Part shown: positions 8,958-16,549 of the stretch, in pieces
How positions within the stretch are numbered: position 1 is the stretch's first letter
Layout: every line of letters starts with the position of its first letter
Source: Hyphomicrobiales bacterium
GTDB taxonomy: Bacteria; Pseudomonadota; Alphaproteobacteria; Rhizobiales; JAJFHB01
Length of the DNA stretch: 64,000 nt
Direction: 5' to 3'
Assembly: GCA_021775755.1 (NCBI GenBank)
Contig: JAJFHE010000035.1
Location: forward strand, 56,115 to 120,114
Notes under the pieces: model-generated
Database searches by the model: none
The model's input: the letters and a program-made list of their open reading frames with translations, nothing else
Told to the model about the DNA's origin: nothing
Program-made: the position numbers and the translations under genes

Positions 8958-9596
8958 TCAACCGTTCGCTTCAACCTCGACAGGGAACCGTGTCGCGCGG
9001 GCAGCGGAGGTATCCGCCATACGGTCCATCCACTCTTCCAGACGCGGAAAATCAGCGATCATCGTTCGTCCCGATGTGGAGAGACCGAACAGGACAAACA
9101 TCGGATAGGCCCACAAATCGGCAAGCGTTACGTGAGGCCCCACCAGGAACGGCGCACGCATGAGATCGTCCAAGGCGCGAAGGACCCAGTTCGCCTGCGA
9201 CCGGGATTCCTTCAGTTTTTCGCTCTCCAGCCCTGCCTCCAATTCTTCTACATAGACGCCCCAGACGAGAGACGGATAGGCGTAGTTGTCCATGATGCGC
9301 ATGATTTGCACGGTGCGGGCGCGGGACCTTGGCTCAACGGGCATCAACGTGGAATCGCCGTGAAGCGCTATCAGATAGTGGGCAATGGCATCGGTCTCGT
9401 AGAGGTTCCAGCCATCGTGTTCGAGGGCGGGGATCTTGCCGAACGGGTGAGCGGCCTTGAAAGTTGCCGTTTCGCGCGTCTCGGCGAAGATATCCACCGG
9501 CATATGTTTGTGCGCAATCGCCAGCTCTTCAAGTACCAGACGTGCGATGCGCACATAAACGCTGTAGTCGGCGCCATAAAGCGCGATGCCGGTCAT
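8958..9596 (-). CDS. Glutathione S-transferase family protein
   Basis: A 212-residue GST-like protein with an N-terminal thioredoxin-fold domain and a C-terminal helical domain. The cis-proline segment appears in HPFGKIPALEHDG, followed by the YETDAIAHYL glutathione-contact motif. The helical domain carries the GPHVTLADLWAYP N-capping motif. The start is placed at the ATG at 9596 because the first beta strand begins there (MTGIALYG); the longer open frame would overlap the SDR gene upstream. It is the second gene of a leftward pair with that SDR, 14 bases apart. The substrate is unknown. Confidence 0.88.
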   Translation of the reverse strand: MTGIALYGADYSVYVRIARLVLEELAIAHKHMPVDIFAETRETATFKAAHPFGKIPALEHDGWNLYETDAIAHYLIALHGDSTLMPVEPRSRARTVQIMRIMDNYAYPSLVWGVYVEELEAGLESEKLKESRSQANWVLRALDDLMRAPFLVGPHVTLADLWAYPMFVLFGLSTSGRTMIADFPRLEEWMDRMADTSAARATRFPVEVEANG

Positions 9597-9610
9597 ACCC
9601 CAGGCCGTGA

Positions 9611-10390
9611 TTAGATGGAACTGTTGAACAGGCCGCCGTCGAGCAGGATGTTCTGGCCGGTAATGTAGCCGGCATGATCGGAGCACAGGAACGCGCAGGT
9701 GCGGCCGAACTCCATCGGGTCGCCGAAGCGTCTGGCCGGGACCGAATTGCGCCGCGTTTCCTCGACCTGTTCTTCGCTCATGCCTTGCAGCTTCGCCATG
9801 CCGGAAAACCCGCCGCGCAGCCGGTCGGTGTCGAACAGGCCCGGCAGGATGCCGTTGATGGTGACATTGGAGTGCGCCACGGAGCGTGCCACCCCTGCGA
9901 GGAAAGCGGTCAGGCCGGCACGTGCTCCACTTGAGAGATCGAGCCCGACGATGGGCATTTTGACCGAGGCCGAAGTGATGTTGACGATGCGGCCGAATTT
10001 GCGCTCGATCATCGGGTCGATGACGTGCTGGATGAGTTCGATCGGTGTCACCATGTTCTGTGTCACGCCGGCCAGCATGGCGTCGCGGTCGAGTTCGCGG
10101 AAATCCTTGAACGGCGGGCCGCCATTGTTGTTGACGAGGATGTCGGGCTGCGGACAGGCGGCAAACAGCGCTTCCTGCCCCTCAGCCGTTCCCACGTCGG
10201 CAGCCACGGCCGTCACGTTCGCGCCGGTCAGATCGCGGATTTCCTGTGCCGTGGCTTCAAGGGTTGCCTGATCGCGGCCATTGATGACAATGTCCGCGCC
10301 CGCTTCCGCCAACGCCGTCGCACAGCCGCGGCCAAGGCCCCGGCTCGACGCACAAATGATGGCCTTGCGGCCGGCAATTCCGAGATCCAT
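9611..10390 (-). CDS. Divergent short-chain dehydrogenase/reductase lacking the canonical Tyr/Lys
   Basis: A 259-residue SDR with the N-terminal cofactor loop CASSRGLGRGCA and the structural NNNGG motif, so it should still bind NAD(P). At the catalytic segment, where SDRs have Ser, then Tyr-x-x-x-Lys, this protein reads LSSGARAGLTAF after NITSAS. The Tyr is replaced and the Lys position is occupied by Ala or Arg, depending on alignment. The C-terminus (GRTCAFLCSDHAGYITGQNILLDGG, here in parts) is normal. It may use a different acid/base, or not be a reductase at all. It is probably co-transcribed with the GST. Confidence 0.88.
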   Translation of the reverse strand: MDLGIAGRKAIICASSRGLGRGCATALAEAGADIVINGRDQATLEATAQEIRDLTGANVTAVAADVGTAEGQEALFAACPQPDILVNNNGGPPFKDFRELDRDAMLAGVTQNMVTPIELIQHVIDPMIERKFGRIVNITSASVKMPIVGLDLSSGARAGLTAFLAGVARSVAHSNVTINGILPGLFDTDRLRGGFSGMAKLQGMSEEQVEETRRNSVPARRFGDPMEFGRTCAFLCSDHAGYITGQNILLDGGLFNSSI

Positions 10391-10461
10391 GGCGAGCTAC
10401 TCCCCTTCAACGTCCGATGTGTTTTGTTGGTTACACATACCGGGCGGTCACTCCAAACGCA

Positions 10462-10487
10462 ACGAGCCCGGGCAGGGCCGGGCTCGT
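10462..10487 (-). terminator. Strong hairpin downstream of the DUF2852 gene
   Basis: A perfect 10-bp inverted repeat (ACGAGCCCGG and its complement) around a 6-base loop, 27 bases past the stop of the leftward DUF2852 gene. On the minus strand the stem is followed by a short T-containing run (GCGTTTGG), so it is a weak intrinsic terminator rather than a classical one. Confidence 0.55.
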
Positions 10488-10513
10488 GAGAGTAGTCGGT
10501 GTCAGATGAGGTT

Positions 10514-10870
10514 TTAGGCTTTCGAGCGTTCGCTCATGAAGCGGTCGAACTCATCCTTGTCGCGGGAACGGCGCAGACGGTCCATGAAATCGCCGAATGC
10601 AGCCTGTTCGTCATCGAGTTTGCGCTTCTGCTCCTCGAGTTTCCGCATGGTCGCGGTCTTGTACTCATTGAACGCGCTGTTGTCCGTGTTCGGTGTCGTA
10701 ACCCGATCTCGGATGTCGCGGATTTCGTCCTGTACGGTGCGCTCGATATCGCCGCCCCACAGGATGTAGGCGAGGACCGCGAGCCCGATCGGCCACCAGA
10801 CGATGAAGCCGAGTACAAGTGCTACAATATTAATTGTGGACCAGCGTTTCCGCCGCGTGACAGTAGACAT
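10514..10870 (-). CDS. DUF2852 family membrane protein
   Basis: A 118-residue protein of the DUF2852 family, common in Alphaproteobacteria and without assigned function. After a short basic N-terminus there is one long hydrophobic stretch (about residues 13-38, rich in Val, Leu, Ile and Trp) that is probably a membrane anchor or tight hairpin. Then comes a charged helical tail with the family's pattern, a Phe-x-Glu-Tyr, a Leu-Glu-Glu run, and the end motif DKDEFDRFM. The tail is predicted to lie in the cytoplasm. It is a single-gene unit with a hairpin after its stop. Confidence 0.85.
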   Translation of the reverse strand: MSTVTRRKRWSTINIVALVLGFIVWWPIGLAVLAYILWGGDIERTVQDEIRDIRDRVTTPNTDNSAFNEYKTATMRKLEEQKRKLDDEQAAFGDFMDRLRRSRDKDEFDRFMSERSKA

Positions 10871-10973
10871 AGATCTCCTCTCAAAACCAAAAGGTCAGTA
10901 CTGCTGATATGGTGATTGCGGCGCGAATTTCAAGGTGCGACAGGCGCCTTGCCGTGATTGCGTTTGGCACCTA

Positions 10974-11984
10974 ATGTCCGCGGCCATGAGCGAAAAACCA
11001 TCTTCAGTATTTGCATTGCCGGAGTTCTCCGACGTGGAAGAGGCGGCGGGCCGGCTGGCCGGATTTGCGGCGCATACGCCTGTTCTCGAATGGGCTGCCC
11101 TCAACGAGCGCGCCGGCGGGCGTGTTCTGATCAAACCGGAAAGCCTGCAGCGTACAGGTTCGTTTAAATTTCGCGGAGCGTACAACCGGATCAGCCAGCT
11201 CGATCCGGCGGAGAATGCGGCCGGTGTGGTGGCGTTCTCGTCGGGAAACCATGCGCAGGGCGTTGCCGCGGCGGCCAAGCTTTGCGGTCTGCCCGCGGTC
11301 ATTGTGATGCCGGACGATGCACCGCGCATGAAGCGGGAGAATACAGAGGCGCTCGGGGCACAGGTCGTGCCTTACGCGCGCGATGGCGGCGACCGCTCCC
11401 TTGTCGCGCAGAAGATCGCCGATGAATGCGGCGCGGTGATTGTGCCGCCGTTCGATCACCCCGATACGATCGCCGGCCAGGGTACGGTGGGACTGGAACT
11501 CGCGCAGGATCTTGCGCGCGACGGCGTCCGGCTCGATGCGCTGATGGTTCCCTGCGGTGGTGGCGGGCTTGTTGCGGGCATCAACCTGGCGATGCGCGAG
11601 CTGTCACCGACGACCGAAGTCTTCGCTGTCGAGCCGGCGGGCTTCGATGATCACGTCCGGTCGCTGGCGAGCGGGGAGCGTGAAAGCAATTCGCAGGGGA
11701 TAGGCTCGATCTGCGACGCCCTGCTGTCGCCGCAACCGGGTGCATTGACGTTTCAGATCAATCAGGTCTGCCTTGCCGGCGCGCTCGCGGTAACCGATGA
11801 CGAGGTGCGTGACGCCGTCGCCTACGCCTGGCGTGTGCTGAAGCTGGTGGTCGAGCCGGGCGGTGCTGTCGGCCTGGCGGCGGTGCTTTCGGGGAAAATC
11901 GAGACGCGCGAGCGCACAACCGGTATCGTTCTGTCAGGCGGCAATATCGATGCTGTCCTGCATGCGGAAATCATTCAATGGTGA
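10974..11984 (+). CDS. Threonine/serine dehydratase family PLP enzyme
   Basis: About 336 residues of fold-type II PLP enzyme. The Schiff-base lysine is in TGSFKFRGAYN, Asn of SSGNHAQG contacts PLP, and the glycine phosphate loop is PCGGGGLVAG. It lacks the ACT domain of IlvA, so it is a catabolic threonine/serine dehydratase, a serine racemase, or a beta-hydroxyaspartate dehydratase-like enzyme. It is the second such enzyme in the window but only distantly like the EutB-type one. Two in-frame ATGs (10974, 10986) are possible starts; neither has a clear ribosome site. It is convergent with the cheZ-like gene, 12 bases away. Confidence 0.88.
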   Translation: MSAAMSEKPSSVFALPEFSDVEEAAGRLAGFAAHTPVLEWAALNERAGGRVLIKPESLQRTGSFKFRGAYNRISQLDPAENAAGVVAFSSGNHAQGVAAAAKLCGLPAVIVMPDDAPRMKRENTEALGAQVVPYARDGGDRSLVAQKIADECGAVIVPPFDHPDTIAGQGTVGLELAQDLARDGVRLDALMVPCGGGGLVAGINLAMRELSPTTEVFAVEPAGFDDHVRSLASGERESNSQGIGSICDALLSPQPGALTFQINQVCLAGALAVTDDEVRDAVAYAWRVLKLVVEPGGAVGLAAVLSGKIETRERTTGIVLSGGNIDAVLHAEIIQW

Positions 11985-11996
11985 TCGCGCAGGGGA

Positions 11997-13076
11997 TCAG
12001 GAGAAGAGCACGAGTTTCTCGTCCTGACTGAGGCTTTGCAGGTTCAACTCGTCCGCCACGTCGTCCGCCATGTCGGGTTCAGACATCGCGACCGCGGTGG
12101 CGATGCCGCCCGGCTTGCGCATGACGATGGTCGGCGGCTCACGCTTTTGGACCGGCGAGGCCTCAAGGATGACTTCTTCTTCAGGCTCGTATGTCAAGGT
12201 CGTGACGATATCGCCTGCGGCGTCGTCGCTAATCACACCGTGGAAGAGCAAGTCGTCGTCATCGTCTTCGGTTTCGTCGGCGCGAACGACTTCGGTAACG
12301 GCGGCGGGTTGCGGCTGCGCGATTTCGCTGGTGGCGTTTGACGCTGCTTCTCGCGTGCCGTCCACATCGACCATCATGAGATCGATATCGTCCTGGCTGC
12401 AGCCGTCACCGTTGAGCTGCGGGCCGTTCAGAAGGTTCGTGTCCGGCCGGGCTTCGGTATCTTGTCCGGTACCGGACGGCGCGGCATCAATGCCCCAGAT
12501 CTTCTGCATCGCACCGAGGCGGTCTTCTATGAAGCTCAGGAGCGATACGACTTTTGAAATGCGCTGTCCGGTAATGTCTTGAAACGAGCAGCTCATATAG
12601 ATTTCTGTCGTCAGTGCGTCGAGCTTTTCGCAATGCGTTTCTTCAGCACCTTGTTCGCGCATCGTCCAGGCCACTTCCTGAACCTGTTCGGCGGCTTCGA
12701 GGATGCCCTGGGTTGCGGCTTCGGTTGCCGTGACAATGGCACCGAGTTCGCCCGCGGCAAGCGCGATGCTGCTCTCGTCGGGTTCGTCGGAGCGCACGGC
12801 GGCAATTTCAGTTTTAGTCCGGCTGATCGCGTCTGCCATCTCGATGATGGAGTACTTGACCTCATCGCCAACCGGCGTGACGGCAGCGGGCGCCGCCGAC
12901 TGGCTGGTTACAACATTCTCGAGCTTTTCGAGGGCGTCCAGCAGAACGCGCGTGTCGGCGGTGCGATTGCGGCTGGCGAACTCGGCCAGAAACCACCGCC
13001 CACGCGCCGTTTCCATGACGGCGGCCTCGATCGCGTCGTAGTCTTCCTCAGACAGCGGTGTCAGTTCTCTTGTCAT
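11997..13076 (-). CDS. CheZ-like protein phosphatase
   Basis: A 359-residue protein whose middle carries the CheZ signature CSFQDITGQRI. In CheZ the Gln of this motif is the residue that positions water to dephosphorylate CheY-P. Around it are long helices suited to the CheZ four-helix bundle. The C-terminal half is acidic and low in complexity, with a conserved-looking end (LNLQSLSQDEKLVLFS) that may dock a response regulator. The start is set at the ATG at 13076; the frame stays open 48 bases further upstream. No chemotaxis genes are near, so its CheY-like target is not known. Confidence 0.82.
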   Translation of the reverse strand: MTRELTPLSEEDYDAIEAAVMETARGRWFLAEFASRNRTADTRVLLDALEKLENVVTSQSAAPAAVTPVGDEVKYSIIEMADAISRTKTEIAAVRSDEPDESSIALAAGELGAIVTATEAATQGILEAAEQVQEVAWTMREQGAEETHCEKLDALTTEIYMSCSFQDITGQRISKVVSLLSFIEDRLGAMQKIWGIDAAPSGTGQDTEARPDTNLLNGPQLNGDGCSQDDIDLMMVDVDGTREAASNATSEIAQPQPAAVTEVVRADETEDDDDDLLFHGVISDDAAGDIVTTLTYEPEEEVILEASPVQKREPPTIVMRKPGGIATAVAMSEPDMADDVADELNLQSLSQDEKLVLFS

Positions 13077-13183
13077 CAAGCGCTTCACCGTCCTTTTCTG
13101 GCGCATTGGGCGATTCGTTTCCAATATTCTGGCAATTGGTTAGCGATTTGTTTAGACGGAAAGAGGGCGTCGGGGCGAAACGT

Positions 13184-14413
13184 GTGTCTGCAAACACCAA
13201 AAACAATGGGAATGGGGCGGTTCGCGGCACGGGCGCCCGCGCTTTGCGCATCAGTATTTTTTATGCCGCCGTTTTCCTCGGGCTTGGCATCTTCCTGCCG
13301 TTCTTTCCAGTATGGCTGGCGTCTCGCGATCTGAGCGCACCGGAAATCAGCCTTGTCCTGGCCGCTCAGATGTCTGTTCGCATCCTGTCGGTGCCGCTGT
13401 TTGCTTTCGCCGCTGACCGGTTGGGCCGCCGCAAACCGGTTATCATCGGGCTCTCTCTCATGGCGCTTGCGGGCGTTCTGGTGCTGTCGCAGACGCACGG
13501 CTTCTGGCCCATCGTGCTCATCGCCACGCTTGCGTCGGCCGCGTGGACGCCGATCATTCCGTTGATCGAAACCCTTGCGGTTTCGGAGAGTGAGGCCGGC
13601 GGTGCCGATTACGGGCGCATGCGTCTTTGGGGATCGCTCTCGTTTATTGCAGGAAGTGTCGGCTCCGGGTACGTCCTGAGCGTCAGCGAACCCGGACAGG
13701 TAATCTGGCTTCTGGTGGCCGCCGACGTGGTGCTTCTGGCAGCGGCCTTTGCGCTGCCCGGCGAGCCTGCGGGCGGGATCCACGAAGACCGCCGCCCCGG
13801 CGCCCGCGTCACGCCAGGTGAAGTCCTGCGCGTCGTGACGCACCCGCTGTTTATGGCCTTCATGGCGTCGGCGAGCATCATTCAGGCAAGCCATGCGGTC
13901 TACTATGCTTTCGGAACGATCCACTGGCAGGCTGCGGGCGTTGCCGATCAAACCATCGGCATGCTGTGGTCGATGGGGGTTGTGGCGGAAATTATCCTGT
14001 TCATGTTTTCGCGCAATACGGTGCGCCTGTGCGGTCCGGCACTATTGCTGATTATCGGTGGCGCCGGTGCGGCGCTGCGCTGGTCTGTCACGGCACTTGA
14101 ACCAGGGCTCGCATTGCTTTTTGTTGCGCAGGCGGGGCACGCGCTGACATTCGGCGCAACGCATCTTGGCACCATGCATTTCATCGCCCGCGCCGTGCCG
14201 AAGAGAACGCATGCCAGTGCGCAGGGCGCCTATGCCGCACTGTCGACCGGCATCGTGCTGGCGGCCGTCATGTGGGGCGCGGGATTGCTGTATGAGTCGG
14301 AGGGCGCCGGTGCCTATTTCTATATGGCTGCCATGGGGCTTGTGGGTGTTGGGTTTGCGCTTGTCGTGGCGCTGCGCTGGCGGGGCGGGGAACTGCCGGT
14401 AAAATCGCGTTGA
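13184..14413 (+). CDS. MFS transporter, 3-phenylpropionate transporter-like (MFS_1_like)
   Basis: An integral membrane protein with about 12 hydrophobic helices. The first helix segment FLPFFPVWLASRDLSAPEIS and the loop ADRLGRRKPVI fit the major facilitator superfamily, closest in style to the HcaT/PPT and nucleoside-symporter-like group. The frame stays open back to 13058, but that part overlaps the divergent cheZ-like gene and has no membrane character. GTG at 13184 is a plausible start, and TTG at 13241 is also possible. The substrate is unknown. It ends ten bases from the convergent dgcA gene. Confidence 0.85.
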   Translation: MSANTKNNGNGAVRGTGARALRISIFYAAVFLGLGIFLPFFPVWLASRDLSAPEISLVLAAQMSVRILSVPLFAFAADRLGRRKPVIIGLSLMALAGVLVLSQTHGFWPIVLIATLASAAWTPIIPLIETLAVSESEAGGADYGRMRLWGSLSFIAGSVGSGYVLSVSEPGQVIWLLVAADVVLLAAAFALPGEPAGGIHEDRRPGARVTPGEVLRVVTHPLFMAFMASASIIQASHAVYYAFGTIHWQAAGVADQTIGMLWSMGVVAEIILFMFSRNTVRLCGPALLLIIGGAGAALRWSVTALEPGLALLFVAQAGHALTFGATHLGTMHFIARAVPKRTHASAQGAYAALSTGIVLAAVMWGAGLLYESEGAGAYFYMAAMGLVGVGFALVVALRWRGGELPVKSR

Positions 14414-14423
14414 GCCGCGTTCA

Positions 14424-15407
14424 TTACCCCCACAGTTCCGCCGGCGCCGGCTGCATGATCGAGCCATCGAAGCGGATGCCGGGATCGCGGTCGCCGGCGA
14501 GCAGGAGAGGGCCGTCGAGATCCACGACCGATGCGTGCTGGGCGACGATCATTGCGGGCGCCATGGCAAGCGATGTGGCGAGCATGCATCCGACCATGAT
14601 CATGAGGCCACGGGCCTCCGCCTCCGCCGCAAGGGCCAGGGCTTCGGTGAGCCCGCCTGTCTTGTCGAGCTTGATGTTGATGGCATCATAGCGCCCGGCG
14701 ATGGCATCGAGGCTTGCAAGGCCGTGCACGGACTCATCCGCGCAGATCGTCACCGGGTGGTCCATATCCGCGAGTACAGCGTCGTTGCCGGCGGGGAAGG
14801 GTTGCTCGATCAGTTCGACGCCGACCTCGCGGCAGAGCTTGAAGTAAGACGCGGCATCGCCCGGCGTCCAGCCCTCGTTGGCATCGATGATCAGACGGCT
14901 GCGGGGTGCTGCGGCGCGGACGGCGCGCAGGCGCGCGTCGTCGCCTTCACCGCCGAGTTTGACCTTGATGAGCGGACGGTGAGAGGCGGCAGCTGCGGCA
15001 TCGCCCATCTCCGCGGCACTGCCAAGGCTCAGCGTGTAGGCGGTGGTCAGCGGTTTCGGCGCCGCGAAGCCGAGCAGTTCATGGACCCGCTTCCCGGCGG
15101 CCTTCGCCTCGAGGTCCCACAGCGCGCAGTCGACCGCATTGCGCGCGGCACCCGCCGGCAGGAGGCTCTGGAGCCGCTGCCGGTCCGCGCCGCTCTCGAG
15201 CTTTGCGCGGATGCTTTCGATCACCGCGCAGACACTGTCGACCGTTTCGCCATAGCGGGCATAGGGAACGCATTCGCCACGGCCGTGGATGCCGTTATCG
15301 CTGAGCTCAACAACGACGACCTCGGCGGCGGTCTTCGTGCCGCGCGAGATCGTGAAGCCGCCCGCGATGGGCCATGATTGCGCGGTGACAGTGAGCTGGC
15401 GTGCCAT
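14424..15407 (-). CDS. dgcA: N-acetyl-D-glutamate racemase / dipeptide epimerase family (DgcA)
   Basis: A 327-residue enolase-superfamily enzyme of the muconate-lactonizing group. The catalytic bases and metal ligands are visible: KVKLGG (Lys base), IIDANEGW (Asp), LIEQPF (Glu), CADESVH (Asp), and INIKLDKTGG (second Lys). By sequence alone it could be an L-Ala-D/L-Glu epimerase, but the gene directly upstream (15 bases) is the DUF1611 protein DgcN. That pairing is known from D-glutamate catabolism: DgcN acetylates D-Glu and DgcA racemises N-acetyl-D-Glu to the L form. This makes the pair a candidate route for using peptidoglycan-derived D-glutamate. Confidence 0.88.
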   Translation of the reverse strand: MARQLTVTAQSWPIAGGFTISRGTKTAAEVVVVELSDNGIHGRGECVPYARYGETVDSVCAVIESIRAKLESGADRQRLQSLLPAGAARNAVDCALWDLEAKAAGKRVHELLGFAAPKPLTTAYTLSLGSAAEMGDAAAAASHRPLIKVKLGGEGDDARLRAVRAAAPRSRLIIDANEGWTPGDAASYFKLCREVGVELIEQPFPAGNDAVLADMDHPVTICADESVHGLASLDAIAGRYDAINIKLDKTGGLTEALALAAEAEARGLMIMVGCMLATSLAMAPAMIVAQHASVVDLDGPLLLAGDRDPGIRFDGSIMQPAPAELWG

Positions 15408-15422
15408 GTTCCGGACCGGGCT

Positions 15423-16430
15423 TCAGCCGAAACGGGATTGGATTTCGTCGACGACGGCTTCCATGTCAAACCGCATCGGATCGACAGCCGGTACGCCATG
15501 GCGTGTGGCGGCGTCTTCGAGGCACGCATGGGCGGCGTCCTCATCGAGTGCCGACGTGTTGATGGCAATGCCGGTGCACTGGATGGCCGGGTTGGTCAGG
15601 CGGCCGAGTTCGACGACGCGATCGATCACCTGCTCGATTGAGGGCAGGGGATAGTCGACACCGCGCATGCGGGTGCGTGTGGGCTCATGACAGACAACGA
15701 ACGCGTCGGGCTGAGACCCGTGCAGAAGACCGGTGGTGACACCCGCGAAAGAGGGATGGAAGATCGAACCCTGACCCTCAACGACGTCCCAGTGGTCGGG
15801 TGTGTTGTCGGGCGAGAGCCATTCGGCGGCACCTGAGATAAAGTCGGCGACGACCGCGTCGATGGCCACGCCGCGGCCCGATATGAGGACGCCGGTTTGT
15901 CCGGTGGCGCGGAAGTCCGCGTTCATGCCGCGAGCGCGCATGTCGCGTTCAAGTGCCAGTGCCGCGTATTTCTTTCCGCACGAGCAGTCGGTGCCGACAG
16001 TGATGATGCGCCGGCCCGTTCGCTTGTGGCCTTTGCCGGTCGGGAAACTTTCATCCGTGAAGCGGACGTCGTGCAATGCCCGTCCGTGCAACTCGGCGGC
16101 GGCGGCTATGCGTGGAAACGACGACAGGCGCCGGTGAAGTCCGGTTGCCACGTCGAGACCTGCCTCGAGTGCTTCGACGATTGTGTTTGTCCAGTGATCG
16201 GGCAACACGCCGCCGGCGTTGACGACCCCCACAACCATGGTTTTACAGCCCGCGTCGGCGGCGTCGCGAACGCCCATGTCCGGCACGCCGACATCGGCGT
16301 TGCAACCGTCAAGCCGCAATTGTCCAAGACACCAGTCGCGGCGCCAGTCGACAATGCCGGTTGCCATTTTGGCGGCGAGCGTGTCGGGCGCATCGCCCAG
16401 AAACATAAGATAAGGATGTTCAATCTGCAT
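15423..16430 (-). CDS. dgcN: D-glutamate N-acetyltransferase DgcN (DUF1611)
   Basis: A 335-residue DUF1611 protein. The first part is a Rossmann-like domain; the second contains a P-loop-like stretch (GTDCSCGKKYAALAL) typical of the family, followed by ATGQTGVLISGRG. The family was long unknown and is now linked to N-acetylation of D-glutamate together with DgcA, encoded next on the same strand. It starts at the ATG at 16430. Upstream, a strong terminator separates it from the large coiled-coil gene, so dgcN-dgcA is likely its own transcription unit. Confidence 0.88.
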   Translation of the reverse strand: MQIEHPYLMFLGDAPDTLAAKMATGIVDWRRDWCLGQLRLDGCNADVGVPDMGVRDAADAGCKTMVVGVVNAGGVLPDHWTNTIVEALEAGLDVATGLHRRLSSFPRIAAAAELHGRALHDVRFTDESFPTGKGHKRTGRRIITVGTDCSCGKKYAALALERDMRARGMNADFRATGQTGVLISGRGVAIDAVVADFISGAAEWLSPDNTPDHWDVVEGQGSIFHPSFAGVTTGLLHGSQPDAFVVCHEPTRTRMRGVDYPLPSIEQVIDRVVELGRLTNPAIQCTGIAINTSALDEDAAHACLEDAATRHGVPAVDPMRFDMEAVVDEIQSRFG

Positions 16431-16466
16431 GGTTGTATCTCACGCCGTTGTGCGCGGGGTGGCGAA

Positions 16467-16502
16467 AATGAAAACCGCCCGGACCTTGTGAAGTCCGGGC
16501 GG
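16467..16502 (-). terminator. Rho-independent terminator of the 1193-residue coiled-coil gene
   Basis: A perfect 10-bp stem (CCGCCCGGAC and its complement) with an 8-base loop. Read on the minus strand the stem is followed by TTTTCATTTT. It lies 48 bases after the stop of the large leftward gene and just before dgcN, so it insulates the two units. Confidence 0.82.
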
Positions 16503-16549
16503 CATTTACACCAAGCGATGGAACCGGTCCACCGCAAATCTGTGTTGTG

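Noticed and set aside
13058..13183. N-terminal extension of the MFS transporter
   Set aside because: The extension lies over the start of the divergent cheZ-like gene and has no membrane character.
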